A stretch of DNA of 21,376 nucleotides, from the IMG/VR virus record IMGVR_UViG_3300027754_000505, positions 1 through 21,376 of that record; one strand, given 5' to 3'. Under the pieces are notes generated by a model. The model was not told the origin of the DNA and did no database searches. It saw only the letters and a list, made by a program, of their open reading frames with translations. A program made the translations under genes and the position numbers. The stretch is from a virus. How positions within the stretch are numbered: the stretch's first letter is position 1; each line of letters starts with the position of its first letter. Below are positions 5,490 through 10,583 of this stretch, one piece after another.

Positions 5490-6107
5490 ATGGGTTCAGT
5501 ACATAAAAAGTTAATGGCAGCAAGAATAAGTCTGCAAGAAGCACCACTAAAAAAGTCAGGCCACAACAAGTTTGCGGGATATTCTTACTTTGAATTGGGT
5601 GACTTTATCCCAACCATTACCGAGATTTTTTATAATATCGGTTTATGTGGCGTAGTGTCGTTTGGCAAGGAGTTGGCTAGTCTGACCATCACAGACACAG
5701 AAGACGGCTCAGAGATCGTTCTGACAAGCCCTATGGCTGAAGCCAATCTAAAGGGATGCCATCCAATCCAGAACCTTGGTGCAGTAGAAACTTACACCAG
5801 GCGTTATCTCTGGGTGTCAGCAATGGAGATCGTAGAACACGATGCCCTAGACTCTTCTGCACCATTAAAAGAAGATAAGGTCATCATTAGCCCTACTCAA
5901 GGCGCACAAGATAATATTCCTCCAGAGGAATTACAGTACTTGCAAGAGATGGCAGTCGATTTGATTGCCACTTGTGAGCAAGGTGACCCCAAGGCAGCTT
6001 GGGATAAGCTGGAAGGAGAGAACCTAGATGCTGAACAGAAAATAGCATTGTGGACACTTCTTCCCAGTAAAGTAAGAGCCGCTTTAAAGAAAGCAAAGGA
6101 AATGTAA
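5490..6107 (+). CDS. erf: ERF-family single-strand DNA annealing protein
   Basis: This is a 205-residue protein of the ERF superfamily, which pairs complementary single strands during phage recombination and genome circularisation or repair. The conserved core is visible. Residues about 28-43 carry 'FAGYSYFELGDFIPTI', and about 94-107 carry 'QNLGAVETYTRRYL', the G-A-x-x-T-Y-x-x-R-Y signature of the family. The C-terminal third (about 125-205) is variable and helical, as usual. I place the start at 5490, after AAAGGAG with a 5-base gap, not at an ATG 21 bases upstream that lies before that site. The next gene starts on its last stop base. The SSB-like protein downstream is a natural partner. 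Confidence 0.88.
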   Translation: MGSVHKKLMAARISLQEAPLKKSGHNKFAGYSYFELGDFIPTITEIFYNIGLCGVVSFGKELASLTITDTEDGSEIVLTSPMAEANLKGCHPIQNLGAVETYTRRYLWVSAMEIVEHDALDSSAPLKEDKVIISPTQGAQDNIPPEELQYLQEMAVDLIATCEQGDPKAAWDKLEGENLDAEQKIALWTLLPSKVRAALKKAKEM

Positions 6108-6352
6108 TGGATAAGAAAGATAACAGTGGCGTTTTATTCAAGAACGACAAAAAAGAGTCAGAGAAACACCCTCACTATAAGGGGAACATAACTGTAGATG
6201 GGAAAGACTACTGGTTGTCAGCTTGGGTTAAGGATGGCAAATCAGGTAAGTTCATGGGTTTGGCAGTATCACCAAAAGAGCCAGCCCCTAAAAAAGCAGA
6301 TATGTCTGAACACAAAGAGTGGTTAGACGATTTCGATAAAGACCCATTTTGA
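6107..6352 (+). CDS. Small SSB-like / OB-type phage protein next to ERF
   Basis: This is an 81-residue protein. Residues about 8-60 form a beta-rich block ('GVLFKNDKKESEKHPHYKG', 'YWLSAWVKDGKSGKFMGLAV'), a layout seen in small phage proteins of the DUF736-like type. The C-terminus ends DDFDKDPF, close to the acidic tip (D-D-I-P-F) by which single-strand binding proteins recruit partners. Its start overlaps the ERF stop by one base, so the two are co-translated. A role as a single-strand binder or ERF partner fits, but the OB fold is inferred from the pattern, not proven. Confidence 0.65.
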   Translation: MDKKDNSGVLFKNDKKESEKHPHYKGNITVDGKDYWLSAWVKDGKSGKFMGLAVSPKEPAPKKADMSEHKEWLDDFDKDPF

Positions 6353-6366
6353 GTTAATATAAACCC

Positions 6367-6422
6367 GAGGGGAGAGCTGTGCAAAGGATTTTCCTAGCTT
6401 GCAGACGAGCAGTTTTCCCCTC
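6367..6422 (+). ncRNA. Structured leader element before the winged-helix gene
   Basis: The 85-base gap between the SSB-like gene and the next gene contains a 7-bp stem GAGGGGA (6367-6373)/TCCCCTC (6416-6422). It encloses TGCAA/TTGCA (6380-6384/6399-6403) and AGGA/TCCT (6385-6388/6392-6395). The ribosome binding site AGGAG lies just after it. There is no T run, so it is not an ordinary terminator; RNA processing or translational control are the alternatives. Confidence 0.4.
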
Positions 6423-6440
6423 ACCCAATAGGAGTTAATG

Positions 6441-6773
6441 ATGACATTAGATAAAACATGGTTTGGTGGTGCAGTAGAGAGATTCTTTGGCTCACCAGCG
6501 TTTAAACTGGTTAGAAGAGAAGACCCCACAACGAGCCATCAAGCTGCTCAAGTAGTTGATACCACCAAGCTAGAAAGTCTTGTTTATGAGGCCATTAAGA
6601 GCCATCCAGACGGGTGTATCTCAGACGAGATACTAGCCATGTATCCAAACTACCCATATTCCTCAATAACAGCAAGGTATCGTGCTTTGTTAGACAAGGG
6701 ATTTATCGAAGTTACGGGTGTCAAACGAGGTCGGTTTGGCAGAAATCAACGAATTATGAGAGCCATATGCTAG
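6441..6773 (+). CDS. Winged-helix DNA-binding phage protein
   Basis: This is a 110-residue protein. A 'DPTTSHQAA' motif (residues 28-36) precedes a winged helix at about 41-105: 'LESLVYEAIKSHPDGCISDEI', a recognition helix 'SSITARYRALLDKGFI', and a basic wing 'KRGRFGRNQR'. Phage proteins with the 'D-P-x-T-S-H-x-A-A' lead and this fold are common and presumed DNA-binding. ATG codons occur at 6438 and 6441; the second has the better 6-base gap from GGAG, matching the ERF site. Its stop overlaps the next gene by 7 bases. Target and direction of regulation are unknown. Confidence 0.75.
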   Translation: MTLDKTWFGGAVERFFGSPAFKLVRREDPTTSHQAAQVVDTTKLESLVYEAIKSHPDGCISDEILAMYPNYPYSSITARYRALLDKGFIEVTGVKRGRFGRNQRIMRAIC

Positions 6774-6949
6774 AAAAACCACCTCATTCAAAGATCAGCT
6801 ATCCATCCATCCCGACAAAAGACTTTAAATGGTCTTCAGGATCGGATGTTCAAACCCTGTGGAAAAAGCATGGATGGACTCCACCATCAGAGAAGATGCT
6901 GCCACCACCACCTGAGAAGGTTGTTCAGCCACTAAGGAGAGTTAGATAA
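6767..6949 (+). CDS. Small proline-rich hypothetical protein
   Basis: This is a 60-residue protein beginning MLEKPPHSK. It holds 'DVQTLWKKHGWTPPSE' (about residues 28-43), a segment familiar from small phage proteins of unknown role, then a proline run and a basic C-terminus. A longer in-frame extension upstream exists but lies entirely inside the winged-helix gene in another frame. The ATG at 6767, overlapping that gene's end by 7 bases, is the likely start. There is no membrane segment or catalytic motif. Confidence 0.6.
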   Translation: MLEKPPHSKISYPSIPTKDFKWSSGSDVQTLWKKHGWTPPSEKMLPPPPEKVVQPLRRVR

Positions 6950-7029
6950 TGTCAGAAACTAGGTCTTGTTTATGACATAAAGTTGTTCTACGATTTAACA
7001 GCAACAATCGGTTGTTTAAGGAGAAAATT

Positions 7030-7230
7030 ATGAAATTTGAAATGGAATTCGGGATGTTTAACGACAAGTTGGTTATTGAAACCAATGACTTTGACATGAT
7101 AAAAATATTCCAAGAGTTTGTTGAGTTTCAAGAGGCTTATGGATGGGCAGTTAAGTACGAAGCCTCTGAGTTTGAAGATGAAGACGAAGAAGTGGTAGAT
7201 TTCGGCTTAGATTCAAAAGAGGAACTGTAA
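7030..7230 (+). CDS. Small acidic hypothetical protein, last gene of the plus-strand operon
   Basis: This is a 66-residue, very acidic protein: beta-strand-like residues 1-20, a helix 'DMIKIFQEFVEFQEAYG', then an Asp/Glu-rich tail (about 48-66). AAGGAG lies 6 bases before the ATG at 7030, so the in-frame TTG further upstream is rejected. Tails of this kind are seen in DNA-mimic or charge-shielding proteins such as anti-restriction proteins, but nothing beyond composition supports that here. An 80-base gap separates it from the previous gene and holds no gene. Confidence 0.65.
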   Translation: MKFEMEFGMFNDKLVIETNDFDMIKIFQEFVEFQEAYGWAVKYEASEFEDEDEEVVDFGLDSKEEL

Positions 7231-7231
7231 G

Positions 7232-7375
7232 CTACTTTGCTAGTAGATAAAGCCCCACATTGCTAAAGGCGTACCCTGCGTACACGATAGCCATGTAGGG
7301 GTTTTCTTTATAGAGCTGTTCACCAGCAATATAGGCATAGATTGCCCCTGTGAGGATGATTAGCCAAGCACTCAA
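7232..7375 (-). CDS. 47-residue membrane protein
   Basis: This is a small hydrophobic protein with two membrane-spanning candidates, about residues 4-18 (LIILTGAIYAYIAG) and about 28-46 (AIVYAGYAFSNVGLYLLA), joined by a polar turn 'EQLYKENPY'. No ATG is available. The TTG at 7373-7375 overlaps the TGA of the phosphoesterase gene as TTGA, parallel to the ATGA junctions elsewhere, and GTGGGG precedes it. The frame is open only from a stop shortly upstream, and its composition is clearly that of a membrane protein. It ends the late operon. Its role is unknown; holin or antiholin activity is possible for a two-TM phage protein of this size. Confidence 0.65.
   Translation of the reverse strand: MSAWLIILTGAIYAYIAGEQLYKENPYMAIVYAGYAFSNVGLYLLAK
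7253..7309 (+). terminator. Candidate terminator of the plus-strand early operon
   Basis: CCCCACAT (7253-7260) pairs with ATGTAGGGG (7293-7301, one bulged A) and is followed by TTTTCTTT. The 32-base loop contains a small GTAC/GTAC stem. It lies 23 bases after the last plus-strand gene. It also lies inside the coding sequence of the convergent small membrane gene, so the pairing could be partly coincidental. Confidence 0.5.
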
Positions 7376-8361
7376 AACGACCCCACATCAACAACTTCAC
7401 CCCTAAACTGAACCATGTCCTCATCAAATTTATGGACGAGTTCAGGCCATAAAAGCTGACCATTAAAGAAGTTTAACACTGCAAAGCCTGATCTGTGGTT
7501 AGAGGGATTCAGTTCAGCATAGGTAAATTGTGGCCCGTCTGGTTCAGCTAATGTCCCCGTATCCACACCATATCGAACCCCGTTGTAATCACTAAAGGGA
7601 GTGACCTTTAAAGAATGTAAATGCCCAGTCACTACCGAAACACCAGCGTTAACAGTATTGTTGTGTGTAGCATGAACACCGCCCTTATATCGGTGCTTGA
7701 TAATACATTGCTCAGTAGCCCAAACTGCCCAACAGAACTCCCAATCGGTAATGTGGTCTGTCAGCTTAAACCCAACAACATCTTTAAATTGTGGTGCGTG
7801 TTGCGCTAACCGATTACCAAACCGAATATCGTGATTGCCCCATGTAAACAGTAGCTTTACATTATGTCTCGCTGCTTTAGCGGTTTCCTCAATCTCACCT
7901 AGCGCACCCTGACAAGCCTTTAGCTCTTGAATAACAGAAGTTTGTGGTTGGTCAGTTACATCATGCCTTGATATAGAAGCCCCATCAAACGCATCCCCGT
8001 TACATATCACTGCCTTTGGTTTGAAGTGCTGTATAGCCCATAGAAGCCCTTTAAAGGCAGTAGTTCGTTGACCAGGTATGAAGTGAGCATCTGAGAACAC
8101 AATCACAGTCCCATCTAGTATGCCAAGGTCAATCTGTTTTAAAGGGGAAAACGATTGTTTCCTAGCATCATATTTGGCACTACGAGAGTCATTTGCGCCT
8201 AATTTGACCTCATGGAATTTCTCCATGTTGCGTCTGCGGTAGTTAACGGCTCTCTCAGTGATGCCTAGAATCTTTGCTATTTTTGTAACAGACCTATGCT
8301 TGTCCCACAGTTCTATGAACTGTTCATCTGTACAGGAATTCATGTTATTAGTTGATACCAT
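7372..8361 (-). CDS. Helix-turn-helix / calcineurin-like metallophosphoesterase fusion
   Basis: This is a 329-residue protein. Residues about 12-46 form a helix-turn-helix ('VTKIAKILGITERAVNYRRR'). Residues about 84-270 form a dinuclear-metal phosphoesterase with all core motifs: D91-x-H93, G122-D123, G175-N176-H177-D178, H230/H233 and G246-H247-x-H249. Such enzymes hydrolyse phosphomonoesters or phosphodiesters, including nucleic acid ends; the substrate is not predictable. The start at 8361 has AAGGA 5 bases upstream and overlaps the preceding gene by 14 bases; an internal Met7 has no site. It follows the lysis genes in the late transcript. The DNA-binding N-terminus suggests action on DNA, by inference. 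Confidence 0.88.
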   Translation of the reverse strand: MVSTNNMNSCTDEQFIELWDKHRSVTKIAKILGITERAVNYRRRNMEKFHEVKLGANDSRSAKYDARKQSFSPLKQIDLGILDGTVIVFSDAHFIPGQRTTAFKGLLWAIQHFKPKAVICNGDAFDGASISRHDVTDQPQTSVIQELKACQGALGEIEETAKAARHNVKLLFTWGNHDIRFGNRLAQHAPQFKDVVGFKLTDHITDWEFCWAVWATEQCIIKHRYKGGVHATHNNTVNAGVSVVTGHLHSLKVTPFSDYNGVRYGVDTGTLAEPDGPQFTYAELNPSNHRSGFAVLNFFNGQLLWPELVHKFDEDMVQFRGEVVDVGSF

Positions 8362-8722
8362 GAGAGTCCTTAGACAGTAATTTTTCTAACAGGTTGATAA
8401 CCCTATGCTCTTGCATCTCAATCTCATCTTGAGATGATTTGGGGTCTTGAGAAACAACCATCAGATCATGCAGAAAGATGTGCAACAACTCATGCAAAGC
8501 AGTCTTATCTATGCTCTCTGGAGTGATCTTTTCAGCCCCAAAGTCTCCCAAACGATACACAGCCAATCTTGCGTTAGGGGTAAACTCAACAGAAGCCATT
8601 GCTTGCTTGGCAGGCTTGCTTCCCTTTTCGATTCTCCAATCACCCAAACTCAGAACTTGTTGCCACTTTCTGACACTTTGTGCAAATAGTTCAGCGTGTT
8701 CTGGCGTAGGAATGTTAGGCAT
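8348..8722 (-). CDS. Zinc-metalloprotease-like protein with HExxH motif
   Basis: This is a 124-residue protein whose C-terminal half carries H77-E78-L-L-H81 in 'TALHELLHIFLHDL', the zinc-binding and catalytic signature of gluzincin-type peptidases, with a further H85 four residues on. The N-terminal half is beta-rich ('WRIEKGSKP..AMASVEFTPNARLAVYRLG'). This resembles the strand-then-HExxH layout of small SprT- or IrrE-like peptidases. The third zinc ligand is not obvious; a Glu or His in the C-terminal helix (about 100-106) could serve. AAGGTG precedes the ATG. It overlaps the phosphoesterase gene by 14 bases. The proteolytic target is unknown. Confidence 0.65.
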   Translation of the reverse strand: MPNIPTPEHAELFAQSVRKWQQVLSLGDWRIEKGSKPAKQAMASVEFTPNARLAVYRLGDFGAEKITPESIDKTALHELLHIFLHDLMVVSQDPKSSQDEIEMQEHRVINLLEKLLSKDSHGIN

Positions 8723-8757
8723 TTCAACACCTTATACAAGAATTGTTACAGTTTAAT

Positions 8758-9261
8758 TTAAGATAAGAACAAAGCCACTTCAGCTTTGCGTCTTTTGACC
8801 AGACCCGCTACCTCTTTCCCGCCAGCTTTAGTCCACGACATAAAAGCCTCTGCTGCGCCTTCCCAATCACCACGATTGACCTTCATGCGGATTGTGGAGC
8901 GTTGGTAGTTGCCTAAACCAGCGTTGTACGCCATAGAAACGCAAGCGTCGAATTTGCTTTGATGACCAACAAGATTAGGAGACAGTCGAAGAACACCACG
9001 TTCAAAAGTATTGATGTCAACCTTGAACAACTCGACCAGTTCATCTTTAGACCAAACACGGGCATCTCCCTCTTTCAGTTGATAGTCAGACCTGATAAGC
9101 CCTGTATAACCCTCTTTACGGGCGTTTGGAAGGGCTAATTGGTCAGCATACATAGCGTGACCCCACCCAACAGTCCAAATGGCGGCAGAGCATCTGTAAG
9201 GCTTGTTTCTGTAGCCCTCAAAGAAGTGCATCAAGTCCTCACCCGCCTTGCTGATTTTCAT
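8758..9261 (-). CDS. Endolysin, GH24 muramidase (phage lysozyme)
   Basis: This 167-residue lysozyme cleaves the MurNAc-GlcNAc bond of peptidoglycan. The catalytic triad spacing E-8aa-(D/C)-5aa-T is exact: E15, C24, T30, in 'FFEGYRNKPY..' and 'IWTVGWGH'. The C-terminal half has the family's 'FDACVSMAYNAGLG' helix (about residues 104-117). There is no signal peptide or N-terminal membrane anchor, so export needs the holin encoded just upstream, with which it shares an ATGA overlap (9258-9261). The central insert at about residues 40-75 is longer than in compact R21-like enzymes. Confidence 0.95.
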   Translation of the reverse strand: MKISKAGEDLMHFFEGYRNKPYRCSAAIWTVGWGHAMYADQLALPNARKEGYTGLIRSDYQLKEGDARVWSKDELVELFKVDINTFERGVLRLSPNLVGHQSKFDACVSMAYNAGLGNYQRSTIRMKVNRGDWEGAAEAFMSWTKAGGKEVAGLVKRRKAEVALFLS

Positions 9262-9761
9262 TTCTTAGACCAAGAACGTGATCCGAACCAAAATCCAATA
9301 ATTCCACCGAGCATTGCCATCTCATCTGTAGAGAAAATAATGTCAGAAACTCGGATTAAATCGTCCATGCTAGTGACCAAACTAGGACGGGAATAAACGT
9401 AGTAAGCAATCCAAGCATTGATAGAACACAACTCTAAAACAAAGATGTAGGTCACTACAGGGCGTACAGTACCCACGAAGTTGACTACCCATGTAGAAGC
9501 CATCTCTAAGACCTTCTCATCGTGCTTGAGAGCCGCTTCAGTCATCTGTGCATCTGTTTGCATGGCAATCTGGTCTGTGCGGATTTCCTCGACCTTCTGT
9601 TGGGCAATAAAACCCTGTGCCGCCAGTTGTAGTTCTCTCTCAGTCTGTACTTGAGCCAAGGCTAACTCATGCTTTTGGTCAGCTTTGTTCTGAAAGTAAT
9701 CAAGTAGTTTTGGTAAACCAGAGATTAAAAGACCACCAAGTGTTGAGAATAAAGAAAGCAT
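9258..9761 (-). CDS. Holin, 3-TM (GTA-holin-like)
   Basis: This is a 167-residue membrane protein. A hydrophobic N-terminus (about residues 1-20) is followed by a long charged helix (about 24-87) and a hydrophobic span about 101-123 ('VVTYIFVLELCSINAWIAYY') preceded by the V-R-P motif at 99-101. A final short span 'AMLGGIIGFWFGSRSW' (about 150-165) ends in a basic tail. This layout matches the three-TM holins first described for gene transfer agent release. It forms the membrane lesion that lets the adjacent endolysin reach the wall. The start has AAGGAC just upstream; the stop overlaps the endolysin. Confidence 0.82.
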   Translation of the reverse strand: MLSLFSTLGGLLISGLPKLLDYFQNKADQKHELALAQVQTERELQLAAQGFIAQQKVEEIRTDQIAMQTDAQMTEAALKHDEKVLEMASTWVVNFVGTVRPVVTYIFVLELCSINAWIAYYVYSRPSLVTSMDDLIRVSDIIFSTDEMAMLGGIIGFWFGSRSWSKK

Positions 9762-9768
9762 AAAGTCC

Positions 9769-9918
9769 TTAAAAGGGAAGTTTAGACAACAAGTAATCCA
9801 TGATTCTGTCTGACAAGAAGTTAGGTAATATTTTCATAATGTCGAAAAACAACAGAGCCGCCCATCCACCACCAAGGATTTTAAAGAACATATCTGCTTG
9901 TTTTTGGTACTCATTCAC
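9769..9918 (-). CDS. 49-residue single-span membrane protein in the lysis cassette
   Basis: The product starts MNEYQKQADMFFKIL and has one hydrophobic span at about residues 14-31 ('LGGGWAALLFFDIMKILP') with a polar C-terminus. The start is GTG (9916-9918), overlapping the upstream TGA as GTGA; an internal ATG at codon 10 is an alternative but would cut into the span. It lies between a coiled-coil membrane protein and the holin, where antiholins or accessory lysis proteins are expected. No family is recognised, so lysis function rests on position and topology. Confidence 0.65.
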   Translation of the reverse strand: MNEYQKQADMFFKILGGGWAALLFFDIMKILPNFLSDRIMDYLLSKLPF

Positions 9919-10403
9919 CGACCACACCTGTTGGTAGCGCAGTGATCTAAGATTTCATAGATGCCATAACCACACATCACAATAATTAACAGAAGACCAC
10001 CAAGCATCAAGCCTAGTTCTAAGTCTTCTTGGTCAGCCTTCTTCTTACGTTCAGCCGCTTCTTTCTCTCTACGGGCGTTGTGAGCATCTTCTATGTCCAT
10101 AGCAGAGGCACGAGCCTTAATCTTCTGCCAAACATCCATCTTGTTAGACTGAAAAAACAACATCTGAAGTTCTTTTTCAAAGGTTGCCGCTTGGTCTAAA
10201 GCCATCTCTATTTGAAGAGCTGTACCCATGCTAGAGCCACCCTTCTTAGCAGACACTACGGCTTTGGTAGCCTCACTCTTGGCGTTGAAATACTTACCCA
10301 GTAAAGGCCCAAGCGAAGCCACATCATCAACAGTCTTAGAAGCCTGTTTAATGAGCTTTACGGCACTTTGGATGCCTTCTAGGGCTAGTTCTGGGCTAAT
10401 CAT
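9915..10403 (-). CDS. Coiled-coil protein with C-terminal membrane anchor
   Basis: This is a 162-residue protein. Residues 1-125 are mostly helical, with heptad-like and highly charged stretches ('ARREKEAAERKKKADQED' at about 109-126). A single hydrophobic span follows at about 128-150 ('LGLMLGGLLLIIVMCGYGIY'), then a short cysteine-containing tail. A spanin-like or tail-associated role is possible, but the anchor is C-terminal, opposite to a classical i-spanin. The gene is coupled on both sides: ATGA with the small secreted-type gene upstream and GTGA with the small membrane gene downstream. No family recognised. Confidence 0.7.
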   Translation of the reverse strand: MISPELALEGIQSAVKLIKQASKTVDDVASLGPLLGKYFNAKSEATKAVVSAKKGGSSMGTALQIEMALDQAATFEKELQMLFFQSNKMDVWQKIKARASAMDIEDAHNARREKEAAERKKKADQEDLELGLMLGGLLLIIVMCGYGIYEILDHCATNRCGR

Positions 10404-10546
10404 TTCTTCTCAATCTTTTTCCACTCAAGGCAATAGACTTTTCTATTGTAGACATCACCCGTCCAACCCCACCTGACACACCTATATTCCGTAGGGGTAG
10501 CAGATTGCAATAATATAGCTACAAAATATGACAAAAGCAGTGACAC
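10400..10546 (-). CDS. Small secreted-type protein, overlapping frame of the membrane micro-gene
   Basis: This is a 48-residue product. Residues 1-17 form a hydrophobic leader ('MSLLLSYFVAILLQSATP') that looks like a signal peptide or anchor. A compact polar domain follows with 'YRCVRWGWTGDVYNRKVYC' (two cysteines, C23 and C39) and a basic tail. I recall similar 'C..W.WTGDVYNRKV.CL.W' proteins in phages, without known function. The start is GTG at 10546 with only a weak ribosome site. Its stop overlaps the next gene as ATGA (10400-10403). It shares 65 bases with the gene at 10482-10583 in another frame, the arrangement typical of spanin pairs, although no lipobox is present. Confidence 0.6.
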   Translation of the reverse strand: MSLLLSYFVAILLQSATPTEYRCVRWGWTGDVYNRKVYCLEWKKIEKK

Positions 10547-10583
10547 AGATTGCCGCTATTATTGCTTCTATCCAGTCGATCAT
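10482..10583 (-). CDS. 33-residue membrane micro-protein
   Basis: The product MIDWIEAIIAAICV.. is almost entirely one hydrophobic span (about residues 5-28) with three cysteines and a short polar end. Its ATG overlaps the stop of the large ejection-protein gene by one base (TAATG). It overlaps the secreted-type gene at 10400-10546 by 65 bases in a different frame. Position at the head of the lysis cassette suggests a lysis-related role. The length makes this the least certain of the small genes here. Confidence 0.5.
   Translation of the reverse strand: MIDWIEAIIAAICVTAFVIFCSYIIAICYPYGI

Noticed and set aside
8723-8757. Promoter before the HExxH gene (TATAAG-like box)
   Set aside because: The box overlaps the ribosome binding site, and no -35 element at proper spacing is seen.
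9982-10026. Classical i-spanin assignment for the coiled-coil membrane protein
   Set aside because: The membrane span is at the C-terminus, not the N-terminus, so the name spanin is not justified from sequence.
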